DNA of 64,000 nucleotides from Pseudoclavibacter sp. AY1H1 (GCF_002931055.1 NZ_PSXX01000001.1:1-64000); one strand, 5' to 3'. Positions 33,823 through 43,088 are shown, counted from the stretch's first letter. The notes: generated by a model not told the origin, from the sequence alone. Made by a program: numbers and translations.

Positions 33823-34677
33823 GTGTCCTACGTCAAGCCGAACGACCTCGTCACCACCATGATCGATGCCGGCGAGAGCAAGATCTTCCTCTCGACCCGC
33901 GACACCATCATCCGCTCCACGATGGGCGGCGCCTTCCTCACCATCGCCGCGGCCTTCGCCGTCACCGTCAGCGTGACGACCGGCGTCCCGCTCCTCGGCG
34001 CCCTGCTCTTTCCTGTCGGCTTCATCATGCTGTACCTGCTCGGCTACGACCTCCTCACGGGAGTCTTCGTGCTCGGCCCGCTCGCCTGGCTCGACAAGCG
34101 GCCCGGTGTCACCCTCCGGGGCGTGCTCCGCAACTGGGGCCTCGTGTTCGTCGGCAACTTCATCGGCGCCTTCACGATCGCCGTGCTCATGGCCATCGTC
34201 GTCACGAACGGCTTCGCGACACCCCCGAACGCGGTGGGCGAGGCCATCGGCCACATCGGCGAAGGCCGAACCGTCGGCTACGCCGAGCACGGTGCCTCCG
34301 GGATGCTCACGCTGTTCGTCCGTGCGGTGCTCTGCAACGCCATGGTCGCGACCGGAGTTGCACTCGCCATGATCTCCAAGAGCGTCTCCGGCAAGGTCAT
34401 CGCCATGTGGATGCCCATCATGCTGTTCTTCTTCATGGGCTTCGAGCATTCCATCGTGAACATGTTCCTGTTCCCGTCTGGCCTGCTCCTCGGCGCCGAC
34501 TTCACGCTCCTGGACTACCTCATCTGGAACGAGATCCCCACGGTCGTCGGCAACCTCGTCGGCGGACTGCTCTTCGTCGGCCTGCCGCTGTACTTCACCT
34601 ACGGCCGCACCGGTACGCCTCGAGCGGTGGCCGCCAAGCTCGCAGCGACCGAGGCGAAGGCCCCCGCCGCGGTCTGA
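33823..34677 (+). CDS. Formate/nitrite transporter family protein
   Basis: A 284-residue FNT-family membrane channel with six expected helices. Hallmarks are GGAFLTIAAAFAVTV in helix 1, FVGNFIGAFTIAVLMAIVV, a broken-helix segment RAVLCNAMVATGVALAM, and the selectivity-filter region FFFMGFEHSIVNMFLFP with the central His. GTG 33823 has a GGGA site upstream; a longer frame from 33769 is less likely. Lying downstream of the nitrite reductase genes under a similar promoter, it most likely imports nitrite (possibly also formate). Confidence 0.94.
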   Translation: MSYVKPNDLVTTMIDAGESKIFLSTRDTIIRSTMGGAFLTIAAAFAVTVSVTTGVPLLGALLFPVGFIMLYLLGYDLLTGVFVLGPLAWLDKRPGVTLRGVLRNWGLVFVGNFIGAFTIAVLMAIVVTNGFATPPNAVGEAIGHIGEGRTVGYAEHGASGMLTLFVRAVLCNAMVATGVALAMISKSVSGKVIAMWMPIMLFFFMGFEHSIVNMFLFPSGLLLGADFTLLDYLIWNEIPTVVGNLVGGLLFVGLPLYFTYGRTGTPRAVAAKLAATEAKAPAAV

Positions 34678-34684
34678 GCTGGCC

Positions 34685-34718
34685 GCTCACCCGGCTGACC
34701 CGCTCACCCGGCTGACCC
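34685..34718 (+). repeat. Two tandem copies of a 17-bp repeat
   Basis: The unit GCTCACCCGGCTGACCC occurs at 34685-34701 and again, identically, at 34702-34718. It begins 8 bp after the transporter stop and precedes a long inverted repeat. No function is known. Confidence 0.8.
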
Positions 34719-34731
34719 GCCCGCCCGGGTG

Positions 34732-34789
34732 GAAGAGTCAGCCAGATGCATCCTCCTTTGTTCGGGAGCCTGCTTCTGGCTGACTCTTC
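34732..34789. terminator. 14-bp perfect inverted repeat, probable terminator
   Basis: GAAGAGTCAGCCAG (34732-34745) is the exact reverse complement of 34776-34789, with a 30-nt loop. It lies in the 269-bp gap between the transporter and the convergent gnd gene. Termination of the transporter transcript is the simplest reading, although the loop is long and no T run follows. Confidence 0.5.
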
Positions 34790-34870
34790 TCGGGTTTCTG
34801 CGCTGTTCTCAGCCCACCGCCACCGCCACCGCCACCGCCCAGCGGGGGAGCTCCGCGCCTCTCCGCGCAC

Positions 34871-34920
34871 GCGAGAGGCCCCGGCCCTCAGGCGGTTGCC
34901 TGAAGACCGGGGCCTCGCGC
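34871..34920 (-). terminator. Hairpin terminator of gnd
   Basis: A two-part stem: TCAGGC/GCCTGA (34888-34893 with 34898-34903, loop GGTT), then a 3-nt internal loop, then AGGCCCCGG/CCGGGGCCT (34876-34884 with 34907-34915). It lies about 26 bp beyond the gnd stop. It is symmetrical and may stop transcription from both sides. Confidence 0.75.
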
Positions 34921-34946
34921 GTTGCTTCCGCAGCTCGCCGAGCTCG

Positions 34947-36419
34947 CTACGCGTTGTGCTCGGTGCGGTCGCCGGACCAGTCGGTGTGGAAGACGCCGTC
35001 GCGGTCGACGCGCTTGTAGGTGTGGGCGCCGAAGAAGTCGCGCTGCCCCTGGATGAGGGCGGCGGGGAGGCGCTCGGCGCGCAGTCCGTCGTAGTAGGAC
35101 AACGACGAGGAGAACGCGGGGGCGGGGATGCCGGCCTGCGCTGCCTGGACGACGACGCGGCGCCATGCTGCCTGCGCGGTGTCGACGGCCTCGCGGAAGA
35201 ACGGTGCGGTGACGAGGGCGACGAGCTCGGGGTTCTCGGCGTAGGCCTCGGTGATGCGGTTCAGGAAGCGGGCGCGGATGATGCAGCCTGCACGCCAGAT
35301 CGCGGCGATGTCGCCCTTCTTGATGTCCCAGCCGTACTGCTCGGCGCCGGCGATGATGGCGTCGAAGCCCTGCGAGTAGGCGATGATCTTCGACGCGTAG
35401 AGCGCGAGGCGCACGTCCTCGACGAAGCCGTCGGCGTCTTCGACCTGGAAGCCGTCGGGGCCGGGGAGGGTGCGGGATGCGGCGCGCTGCTCGAGCTTGG
35501 AGGACACGGAGCGGGCGAACACGGCTTCGGCGATGCCGGAGACGGGCACGCCGAGGTCGAGGGCGGTCTGGACCGTCCAAGCGCCGGTGCCCTTGGCCCC
35601 GGCGGCGTCGAGGATGACATCCACGAGCGGGAGCTGCGTGTCGGCGTCGACCTGGCGGAGCACCTCTGCGGTGATCTCGATGAGGTACGACTCGAGCTCG
35701 CCCTTGTTCCACTCGGCGAAGATCTCGGCGATCTCGGCGGGGGACTTGCCGGTGCCGCGGCGGATGAGGTCGTAGGCCTCTGCGATGAGCTGCATGTCGG
35801 CGTACTCGATGCCGTTGTGGATCATCTTCACGAAGTGGCCGGCGCCGTCGGTGCCGACGTGGGTGACGCAGGGCTCGCCCTCCGCGACCGCGGCGATGGT
35901 GCGCAGGATCGGGCCGAGGGTCTCGTACGACTCGACGGTGCCGCCCGGCATGAGGGAGGGGCCGTTGAGGGCGCCCTCTTCGCCGCCGGAGATGCCGCAG
36001 CCCACGAAGTGGATGCCCGTGGAGCGCACGGCTGCCTCGCGGCGGCGGGTGTCGGTGAAGAGGGCGTTGCCGCCATCCACGATGATGTCGCCAGGCTCGA
36101 ACGCCTCGACGAGCTGGTTGATGACCGCGTCGGTGCCGGCGCCCGCCTGCACCATGATGATCGCCGTGCGGGGCTTCTGGAGGGAAGCCGCGAAGTCGGC
36201 GACCGACTCGGAGGGCACGAACCCGGCCTCGGGGTGCTCCGCGACGAGCGTGCGGGTGCGCTCGGGCGAGCGGTTGTACACGGCGACGGTGTTGCCCTCG
36301 CGGCTCGCGAGGTTGCGTGCGAGGTTGGAGCCCATGACGGCCATGCCGACGACGCCGATGTTCGCGCTTGGGGACGAGCCGGTTTCCGAGGAGATCGAGG
36401 GGGCAGCGTCAGTGGTCAT
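34947..36419 (-). CDS. gnd: 6-phosphogluconate dehydrogenase, decarboxylating
   Basis: A 490-residue NADP-type 6-phosphogluconate dehydrogenase of the oxidative pentose-phosphate pathway, yielding ribulose 5-phosphate, carbon dioxide and reduced cofactor. The Rossmann motif GVVGMAVMGSNLARNL is near residue 22-37; the substrate-binding signature GCGISGGEEGALNGPSLMPGG is near 138-158; the catalytic Lys lies in GAGHFVKMIHNGIEYADMQLIAEAY. The long C-terminal all-helix domain is intact, and the length is that of the 470-490-residue enzyme rather than the short form. It stands alone, convergent with the nitrite transporter. Confidence 0.96.
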   Translation of the reverse strand: MTTDAAPSISSETGSSPSANIGVVGMAVMGSNLARNLASREGNTVAVYNRSPERTRTLVAEHPEAGFVPSESVADFAASLQKPRTAIIMVQAGAGTDAVINQLVEAFEPGDIIVDGGNALFTDTRRREAAVRSTGIHFVGCGISGGEEGALNGPSLMPGGTVESYETLGPILRTIAAVAEGEPCVTHVGTDGAGHFVKMIHNGIEYADMQLIAEAYDLIRRGTGKSPAEIAEIFAEWNKGELESYLIEITAEVLRQVDADTQLPLVDVILDAAGAKGTGAWTVQTALDLGVPVSGIAEAVFARSVSSKLEQRAASRTLPGPDGFQVEDADGFVEDVRLALYASKIIAYSQGFDAIIAGAEQYGWDIKKGDIAAIWRAGCIIRARFLNRITEAYAENPELVALVTAPFFREAVDTAQAAWRRVVVQAAQAGIPAPAFSSSLSYYDGLRAERLPAALIQGQRDFFGAHTYKRVDRDGVFHTDWSGDRTEHNA

Positions 36420-36631
36420 AGATGCGTCTCTTTCAAAGTGGATGCGAGCTCCCGTCAGGGCGATGCACGGGACACTCCACGGTATTGCACGACGGGCAGT
36501 CGTACCCTGACTTGTGGCACGAGCGAGGCAACCATTTCAGAACATGACGAAACGGCGCCGGATTCGGCACACAGCCAGGACGATAGCTGGCTGCATGCGT
36601 GACCGCGAGCACCAAGACAGGAGACACTCCA

Positions 36632-37465
36632 GTGGCTGACCATGACGCCCGCACGAGAGCCTATGATTTCGGGCGCCCAGACGATGACGGCGACGCCATC
36701 ACCGATGAGCAGCCCACGACGGCGATGCCGCGGACTCGCGCGACGCCGTCCACCTCTCGGGCGTCGTCATCCAGCCTGTACGAGGGAAGCGACGAGTCGA
36801 CCCGCGTCATCCCGCAGCAGGCTCCGCCGCCGGCTCTCGCGTCCGCGCCAGCGGCACCTGGTCGTCCGGCAGCAGCGGCTCGGTCGCCGCGAGCCGGTCA
36901 GCAGTCCGGTCTCGCGGATGCGCGTGGCAGCGAGGCGCGAAGCGGCCGCGCCCGCGAGTCGGCGAGCCCGAACGTGTGGGCGCGCATCGGCTCGGTCTTC
37001 CTCGCCGTCCCGCTCTACGTGATCTGCGTGGTCGCGTTCAGCGCCATCCCCGTGCTGATCATCGTCTCGGGCGTCTCGTCATCGGCGGGCAGCTTCCTCG
37101 GCGACGGCGTGGGTGTCTCGCCAGTGTGGACGATGCTCGTCACGATGCTCGCGGCCGTCGGCTTCTTCCTCATGGCCCTCACGATGCGCCTGTCCGGCAC
37201 GGGCTCGGTCGTCTCCGGGGCACTTTCGGTGCTCGCGGGGCTCGGCTGCTTCCTGCTGCACGCGCAGATCACGGCCGCGCTCGTCGCGGCTCCCCTCTGG
37301 CAGGAGGAGCTCTCGACGTTCCAGCTGTTCGCGGGTCCGGCATCCGGCATGGCGGTCTCGCTGCTCGCCGCCGAGCTCGTCGTCTTCGGGTTCGCGATGC
37401 TGGGCGCAGGAGCTGCTGTCAGCAGCGCCAGGCGCCACGGCTGGCGCAAGGCGGTTGGCTTTTAG
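36632..37465 (+). CDS. Membrane protein with long disordered N terminus
   Basis: A 277-residue protein: residues 1-115 are Ala/Ser/Pro/Arg-rich and probably disordered (SRASSSSLYEGSDESTRV, QQAPPPALASAPAAPGRP), followed by four predicted membrane helices from about residue 122 to 262 (FLAVPLYVICVVAFSAIPVLII, WTMLVTMLAAVGFFLMALTM, VVSGALSVLAGLGCFLLH, SLLAAELVVFGFAMLGAGAAV). GTG 36632 is preferred to GTG 36599 because AGGAG at 36619-36623 is correctly spaced. I recognise no family. Confidence 0.7.
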   Translation: MADHDARTRAYDFGRPDDDGDAITDEQPTTAMPRTRATPSTSRASSSSLYEGSDESTRVIPQQAPPPALASAPAAPGRPAAAARSPRAGQQSGLADARGSEARSGRARESASPNVWARIGSVFLAVPLYVICVVAFSAIPVLIIVSGVSSSAGSFLGDGVGVSPVWTMLVTMLAAVGFFLMALTMRLSGTGSVVSGALSVLAGLGCFLLHAQITAALVAAPLWQEELSTFQLFAGPASGMAVSLLAAELVVFGFAMLGAGAAVSSARRHGWRKAVGF

Positions 37466-37518
37466 CAGCTCGCTCCGGCGGTTTCGAGGAACGGCCCCAC
37501 GCGGCGCCCGTCATGGCG

Positions 37519-37640
37519 TAAAGTGGGGGGCTGAACTTCGGCGAGGGGCCGTAAGGCCCGTGATCGACGCGGTGATGTGTCCTTGAATGGGCCTCCACAC
37601 GCTTCCTCAGTCTGTCGAGAACCACCATCAAGGAGACAAC
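37519..37640 (+). promoter_or_regulatory. rplY promoter and structured 5' leader
   Basis: A -10 candidate TAAAGT is at 37519-37524. The resulting leader of about 110 nt holds a small hairpin GGGCC-GTAA-GGCCC (37546-37559, a GNRA loop) before the AAGGAG site of rplY. It could be an L25 autoregulatory leader, but I do not recognise a described element. Confidence 0.35.
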
Positions 37641-38240
37641 ATGGCAGAGACCAACAAGCTCAGTGTCGAACTGCGCGAATCGTTCGGCAAGGGTGCAGCG
37701 CGCAAGATCCGTGCTGCCGGCAAGATCCCCGCGGTCCTCTACGGCCACGGCACCGAGCCCCGCCACCTGACCCTCCCGGGTCACGAGACGATGCTGCTCA
37801 TCCGCAAGGCGAACGCGCTCATCGAGCTCGACATCGAGGGTGACACGCAGCTCGCGCTCGTCCGCGACGTCCAGCGCGACCCGGTGCGCCAGATCATCGA
37901 GCACCTCGACCTCGCGGTCATCCGCAAGGGCGAGCGCGTCGAGGTCGACGTGCCGCTGCACCTCATCGGCGAGCCCTTCCCGGGCACGATCGCCGTCCAG
38001 GACGCGACGACGATCCTCGTCGCCGCAGACGCAACGGCTATCCCGAGCTTCATCGAGGTCTCGGTCGAGGGCCTCGAGGATGGCACGCTCATCCACCGCG
38101 AAGACCTCAAGCTCCCCGAGGGCACCGTTCTCGTCGACCTCGCTGAGGACGCCGAAGAGGTCGCTCTCGTCTCGATCCAGACGCCTCGTGGCGAGGACGA
38201 GGACGAGGACGCCGAGGAAGAAGCAGCCGCGGCCGAGTAG
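37641..38240 (+). CDS. rplY: Ribosomal protein bL25, general stress (CTC) form
   Basis: A 199-residue bL25/CTC protein that binds 5S rRNA. The N-terminal L25 domain (about 1-95: ELRESFGKGAARKIRAAGKIPAVLYG) is followed by the CTC/TL5 C-terminal domain (about 100-180: VPLHLIGEPFPG, DGTLIHREDLKLPEGTVLV) and an acidic Glu/Asp/Ala tail. Length is normal for the long form. AAGGAG lies 8 nt before the ATG. Peptidyl-tRNA hydrolase follows after a terminator, a common bacterial neighbour pair. Confidence 0.96.
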   Translation: MAETNKLSVELRESFGKGAARKIRAAGKIPAVLYGHGTEPRHLTLPGHETMLLIRKANALIELDIEGDTQLALVRDVQRDPVRQIIEHLDLAVIRKGERVEVDVPLHLIGEPFPGTIAVQDATTILVAADATAIPSFIEVSVEGLEDGTLIHREDLKLPEGTVLVDLAEDAEEVALVSIQTPRGEDEDEDAEEEAAAAE

Positions 38241-38277
38241 TTCCTCGTCTGGCGTCGTTGACTCGACGTATCGTCGG

Positions 38278-38306
38278 AAGGCGGGTGGCTTCGGCTGCCC
38301 GCCTTT
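38278..38306 (+). terminator. Rho-independent terminator after rplY
   Basis: GGCGGGTGGC-TTCG-GCTGCCCGCC (38280-38303) forms a 10-bp stem with two wobbles and a stable TTCG loop, flanked by AA and TTT. It lies 37 bp after the rplY stop. Confidence 0.85.
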
Positions 38307-38371
38307 CGCGTCCCATCATCCATGGACGAGCCGCCGCCCGCCGCGTCCCGTCCCATGAAAGGCTTTGCAGC

Positions 38372-38965
38372 ATGGCAGCAGACACCTGGCTCGTCGTCGG
38401 ACTCGGCAATCCCGGCGAGAAGTACGCGAAGAACCGTCACAACGTCGGGCAGTTCGTCGTGGATGAGCTCGCGAAGCGCATCGGGGCCAGCTTCTCGCGG
38501 CACACCAAGGCGAACGCTCGTGTGGCGGAGGGGCGCACGGCTCCCGGCGGCCCGAAGCTCGTGCTGGCGAAGTCGAACGGCTACATGAACACCTCGGGTG
38601 GCCCCGTCTCGCAGCTCGTCGACTACTACGGGGTCGATGTCGACCACGTCGTCGTCGTGCACGACGAGCTCGATCTGCCCTTCGACACGTTGAAGCTCAA
38701 GGTCGGCGGCGGCCACGGCGGTCACAACGGCCTGCGCGACATCAGCGCGGCGCTGGGGGATCCCGGGTACCTGCGTGTGCGCGTCGGCATCGGGCGCCCG
38801 CCCGGACGTCAGGACGCCGCGGACTTCGTGCTGAAGGACTTCGCGGGCAGCGAGCGGGACGTGCTCCCCGTCCTCGTCGGCGACGCGGCAGACGCGGTCG
38901 AGCTCATCGCGCTCGAGGGCATGCAGGCCGCGCAACTTCGAGTGCACACGGCAGCTGGCGCGTGA
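38372..38965 (+). CDS. pth: Peptidyl-tRNA hydrolase
   Basis: A 197-residue Pth enzyme that releases tRNA from peptidyl-tRNA. The signatures are WLVVGLGNPGEKYAKNRHNVG (catalytic His near residue 24), LAKSNGYMNTSGGPV (Asn), VVVHDELDLPFDTLKLK (Asp near 97) and GGHGGHNGLRDI. Length is typical. It overlaps dtd by 4 nt (GTGA), so the two tRNA quality-control enzymes are probably translated together. Confidence 0.96.
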   Translation: MAADTWLVVGLGNPGEKYAKNRHNVGQFVVDELAKRIGASFSRHTKANARVAEGRTAPGGPKLVLAKSNGYMNTSGGPVSQLVDYYGVDVDHVVVVHDELDLPFDTLKLKVGGGHGGHNGLRDISAALGDPGYLRVRVGIGRPPGRQDAADFVLKDFAGSERDVLPVLVGDAADAVELIALEGMQAAQLRVHTAAGA

Positions 38966-39399
38966 AGCTCGTCGTCCAGCGCGTCACCGAGGCGAGCGTC
39001 ACGGTCGGCGATCGCACGGTCGGCCGCATCGACGAGGCCGGGCTCCTCGTCCTCGTCGGCGTGACCCACGCGGATACCGCGGCGGATGCGGCCAAGCTCG
39101 CCCGCAAGCTGCTCGGGCTGCGCATCCTGAACGACGAGAAGTCCGTCGTCGATACGGGCTCGCCGCTGCTCGTCGTCAGCCAGTTCACGCTATACGGGGA
39201 TGCGCGCAAGGGTCGGCGCCCGTCCTGGTCGCTCGCGAGCGGTCGCGAGCATTCCGAGCCGCTGGTCGAGGCCTTCGTCTCGGACCTCCGCGCCGGTGGA
39301 GTGCGCGTGGAGACCGGTGAGTTCGGCGCCATGATGAAGGTCGCGAGCGTCAACGACGGACCGTTCACCGTGCTGCTCGAATCGGCAGAACTCGCGTAG
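38962..39399 (+). CDS. dtd: D-aminoacyl-tRNA deacylase
   Basis: A 145-residue DTD enzyme that hydrolyses D-aminoacyl-tRNAs. The start MKLVVQRVTEASVTVGDRTVG, the SQFTLYGDARKGRRPSW active-site segment (about 72-88), and VNDGPFTVLLES (carrying the Gly/Pro-type motif region) are typical. GTG 38962 lies within the pth stop overlap. Length is normal. Confidence 0.95.
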   Translation: MKLVVQRVTEASVTVGDRTVGRIDEAGLLVLVGVTHADTAADAAKLARKLLGLRILNDEKSVVDTGSPLLVVSQFTLYGDARKGRRPSWSLASGREHSEPLVEAFVSDLRAGGVRVETGEFGAMMKVASVNDGPFTVLLESAELA

Positions 39400-39458
39400 C
39401 TCGCTCTCAGCGCAGAAGAGAGCCTGGGGACTGTAGGAAGTATCTTCCCCTCGGCGCG

Positions 39459-39464
39459 TACAAT
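39459..39464 (+). promoter_or_regulatory. -10 box for leaderless mfd transcript
   Basis: TACAAT lies 7 nt before the GTG start of mfd, with no ribosome binding site between. This spacing predicts transcription starting at or next to the start codon. No good -35 is seen. Confidence 0.6.
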
Positions 39465-39471
39465 TCCCCGA

Positions 39472-42400
39472 GTGACTCTGCACGGCTTCGTACGCTCCAT
39501 CCAGTCCACCCCTTCCTTCGAGCGCGCCATGGGGCGCGCCGGTCGCGACACCGACTTCTCGCTCGTCGATGGGGCAAGGGCCCCGCTCATCGCGAACCTC
39601 CTCGCCGCACGCCAGACCGAGCTCGGCGCCGCCCCGATGCTGTTCGTGCTCACCGCGACGAGCCGTGAGACCGAGCAGTTCGGCGCCGACCTGCAGACGT
39701 TCGTGCCGGATGCGCACATCGCGGAGTTCCCGGCGTGGGAGACGCTCCCGCATGAGCGGCTGAGCCCCTCCGTCGAGACCACCGGCCGCCGGCTTCGCGC
39801 CATGCGCGAGCTCACCGACTGGAAGGCGGGGGAGCGTACCGCGCCGTTCGTGCTGCTCGCCTCCGTGCGCGCCGCCCTCCAGCCGCTCCTGCCCGGCCTC
39901 GACGCGGCCACGACCATCCGCCTCGAGCGCGGCTCTCGTGGCAACGACCTCTCGAGCCTCGCCCTGCAGCTCGTCGACCTCGCCTACTCGCGGGTCGACA
40001 TGGTCACGCGACGAGGCGAATTCGCCGTCCGCGGCGGGATCCTCGACGTGTTCCCACCGGACGCGTCGCACGCCCTCCGCATCGACTTCTTCGGCGATGA
40101 GGTCGACGAGATCCGCGTGTTCTCGGTCGCGGATCAGCGCTCGCTCGAGTCCGAGGTCACCGAGGCGCTCATCACCCCGGCGCGCGAGCTGCTGCTCACT
40201 GAGAGCGTGCGCCAGCGCGCACGCGAGATGCAGCACGAGTTCCCGAACCTGCAGCAGATGCTCGCGAAGATCGCCGAGGGCATCCCGTCCGAGGGCATGG
40301 AATCGCTCGCCCCTGCGCTCGTGAGCGAGCTCGTCCCGATCACGAGCTACCTGCCGGAGGACGCCGCCATGGCAGTGCTCTCACCCGAACGAGTCGCGAC
40401 GCGCGCCGTGCACCTCTCGGAGACGAACCACGAGTTCCTCGAGGCCGCCTGGAGTGCCGCGACCGCCGGTGCGGATGCCCCCATCGACCTCAGCTCCGGT
40501 GACTTCCTCAGCGTCTCCGGCCTCCGCGACGCTCGCGGTGCCCGGCCGTGGTGGTCGCTCTCGCCGTTCCAGTCGCTGGAGATCCCGGAGGAGCAGCTCG
40601 ACGCGAGCGAGATCCTCGCGGTGAAGATCGAGGGCGACGCGGTGCCCAGCTTCGCCGGCAACGCCGACGGCGCGATCGAGCACGTCTCGGCGCTCCTCAA
40701 GGAGGGCTGGCGCGTCGTCGTCACGAGCCAGGGGCCTGGCCTCGTGGAGCGTGCCAGCCAGCTGCTCTCCGAGCATGGCGATGCTGCGAGGCTCGTCGAC
40801 GAGCTGCCCGACGAGCTCGAGACGGGCGTCGCCTACCTCACCCAGTCACCCGTCTCCACGGGCGTCCAGGTGCCAGGCCAGAAGCTCGCGCTCGTCACCG
40901 AGACCGACTTCTTCGGACGCGCCGTCGGATACGACTCGCGCCAGCCGAAGAAGCTCGCCAGACGACGCGCCAACTCGGTCGTCGACCCGCTGCAGCTCAA
41001 AGCCGGTGACTTCGTCGTGCACGAGACGCACGGCATCGGCAAGTTCATCGAGCTGCGCCAGCGAGAGGTCCAGGCGGGCGGCAGGAACGCCCCCAAGACC
41101 GTGCGCGAGTACCTCCTCATCGAGTACGCGCCGTCCAAACGCGGCCAGCCGGGTGACAAGCTGTTCATCCCGACCGAGCAGCTCGACCAGCTCACGAAGT
41201 ACGTCGGCGGCGAGGCGCCCGCCCTCTCGAAGATGGGCGGCTCCGACTGGTCGGCCGCGAAGGGCAAGGCCCGCAAGGCCGTGCGCGACATCGCCGTGGA
41301 GCTCGTGAAGCTCTACAGCACCCGCATGGCCTCGAAGGGGTACGCGTTCGGGCCCGACACACCCTGGCAGCATGAGCTCGAGGAGGCGTTCCCGTTCGTG
41401 GAGACGCCCGACCAGCTGCAGACCGTCGACGAGATCAAGCGCGACATGGAGCGACCCATCCCCATGGACCGCCTCGTCTCGGGCGACGTGGGCTTCGGCA
41501 AGACCGAGGTCGCCGTGCGTGCCGCGTTCAAGGCGGTGCAGGACGGCAAGCAGGTCGTCATCCTCGTGCCGACGACGCTGCTCGTCCGTCAGCACCACGA
41601 GACCTTCTCGGAGCGGATGGCGGGTTTCCCCGTCACCATCAAGCCCCTCAGCCGGTTCCAGTCGAAGAAGGAGTCGGAGGAGACGATCCGCGGCCTCGCC
41701 GACGGCTCCGTCGACATCGTCATCGGAACGCATCGCCTCCTCACCGACACCATCGCGTACAAGGACGTCGGCCTGATCGTCATCGACGAGGAGCAGCGGT
41801 TCGGCGTCGAGCACAAGGACGCGCTCAAGAAGCTGAAGGCCAACGTCGACATCCTCGCGATGAGCGCGACGCCCATCCCTCGGACGCTCGAGATGGCGGT
41901 GACGGGGATCCGCGAGATGTCGACCCTCGCGACCCCACCGGAAGACCGGCACCCGATCCTCACGTTCGTGGGCGCCAAGTCCGAGCGGCAGGTCGCCGCC
42001 GCGATCCGCCGCGAGCTGCTGCGCGAGGGGCAGGTGTTCTACGTGCACAACCGCACCGCATCCATCAACCGGGTGGCGGCGGAGATCGCCGAGCTGGTGC
42101 CGGAAGCGCGGGTCGCGGTCGCGCACGGCAAGCTCAGCGAAGCGCGGCTCGAGCAGATCATCGTCGACTTCTGGGAACGCAAGTTCGACGTGCTCGTCTC
42201 GACCACCATCGTCGAGACCGGCCTCGACATCGCCAACGCGAACACGCTCATCATCGACGACGCCGAGCGCTACGGGCTCAGCCAGCTGCACCAGCTGCGC
42301 GGACGTGTGGGTCGTGGACGCGAGCGCGCCTACGCCTACCTGCTGTACGACGGAACGCGCCCGCTCACGGAGACCGCGACCGACCGCCTCGAGACGATCG

Positions 42401-43086
42401 CGGCCAACAACGAGCTCGGCTCCGGCATGCAGGTGGCCCTCAAGGACCTCGAGATCCGCGGCGCGGGAAACCTGCTCGGCGGCGAGCAGTCCGGCCACAT
42501 CGCCGGCGTCGGCTTCGATCTGTACCTGCGCATGATCGGCGAGGCCGTCAACACCTTCCGCGGCGAGGTCGCCGAGGGGCAGACGGAGCTGCGGCTCGAG
42601 ATCCCCGTGGATGCCCGCGTGCCCGAGGACTACGTCGCGAGTGAGCGACTGCGCCTCGAGGCCTACCAGAAGCTGTCGAGTGCCTCCAGCCCCAACGCGA
42701 AGCCGGGCCAGATCGGGCTCGTCCTCGAGGAGCTGCGGGACCGCTACGGGGAGCCGCCCATCGAGGTGCAGCGCCTCATCGAGGTCTCGAAGCTGCGCCG
42801 CCTCGCCGTCAAGGCTGGCCTCGGCGAGCTCGTCGTGTTCGGCAAGACGCTGCGCATCGGACCCGCCGAGCTGAGCGACTCCAAGCAGATGCGCCTGCGG
42901 CGCATGTATCCGGGGTCGAAGATCGTCGATGCCACGAGCTCGCTCGCGATCCCCATCCTCGAGGGGCGCGACGGCAACCCGCCGAGCGACGAGGAGATGC
43001 TCATCTGGGTGCGCAGCATCCTCAAGGCCATCTTCGAGGTGGAGGACGAGGTCGTCGAGGTCCCCAGCGACACGGAGGCCAAGTAG
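39472..43086 (+). CDS. mfd: Transcription-repair coupling factor
   Basis: A 1204-residue Mfd, which removes stalled RNA polymerase at lesions and recruits UvrA. Domains in order: UvrB-like N terminus (about 1-400), RNA-polymerase-interacting domain (DFVVHETHGIGKFIELRQREV near 510), SF2 translocase with Walker A SGDVGFGKTEVA (about 670) and VIDEEQRFGVEHK (about 770), helicase C motifs (STTIVETGLDIANANTLIID; QLRGRVGRGRERAYAYLLY), and a C-terminal TRCF domain. GTG is chosen from the -10 spacing. mazG follows after 2 nt. Confidence 0.97.
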   Translation: MTLHGFVRSIQSTPSFERAMGRAGRDTDFSLVDGARAPLIANLLAARQTELGAAPMLFVLTATSRETEQFGADLQTFVPDAHIAEFPAWETLPHERLSPSVETTGRRLRAMRELTDWKAGERTAPFVLLASVRAALQPLLPGLDAATTIRLERGSRGNDLSSLALQLVDLAYSRVDMVTRRGEFAVRGGILDVFPPDASHALRIDFFGDEVDEIRVFSVADQRSLESEVTEALITPARELLLTESVRQRAREMQHEFPNLQQMLAKIAEGIPSEGMESLAPALVSELVPITSYLPEDAAMAVLSPERVATRAVHLSETNHEFLEAAWSAATAGADAPIDLSSGDFLSVSGLRDARGARPWWSLSPFQSLEIPEEQLDASEILAVKIEGDAVPSFAGNADGAIEHVSALLKEGWRVVVTSQGPGLVERASQLLSEHGDAARLVDELPDELETGVAYLTQSPVSTGVQVPGQKLALVTETDFFGRAVGYDSRQPKKLARRRANSVVDPLQLKAGDFVVHETHGIGKFIELRQREVQAGGRNAPKTVREYLLIEYAPSKRGQPGDKLFIPTEQLDQLTKYVGGEAPALSKMGGSDWSAAKGKARKAVRDIAVELVKLYSTRMASKGYAFGPDTPWQHELEEAFPFVETPDQLQTVDEIKRDMERPIPMDRLVSGDVGFGKTEVAVRAAFKAVQDGKQVVILVPTTLLVRQHHETFSERMAGFPVTIKPLSRFQSKKESEETIRGLADGSVDIVIGTHRLLTDTIAYKDVGLIVIDEEQRFGVEHKDALKKLKANVDILAMSATPIPRTLEMAVTGIREMSTLATPPEDRHPILTFVGAKSERQVAAAIRRELLREGQVFYVHNRTASINRVAAEIAELVPEARVAVAHGKLSEARLEQIIVDFWERKFDVLVSTTIVETGLDIANANTLIIDDAERYGLSQLHQLRGRVGRGRERAYAYLLYDGTRPLTETATDRLETIAANNELGSGMQVALKDLEIRGAGNLLGGEQSGHIAGVGFDLYLRMIGEAVNTFRGEVAEGQTELRLEIPVDARVPEDYVASERLRLEAYQKLSSASSPNAKPGQIGLVLEELRDRYGEPPIEVQRLIEVSKLRRLAVKAGLGELVVFGKTLRIGPAELSDSKQMRLRRMYPGSKIVDATSSLAIPILEGRDGNPPSDEEMLIWVRSILKAIFEVEDEVVEVPSDTEAK

Positions 43087-43088
43087 CC

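Noticed and set aside
37519-37640. rplY leader as a known riboswitch or L25 leader family
   Set aside because: Only one small hairpin is visible and I cannot match it to a described RNA family.
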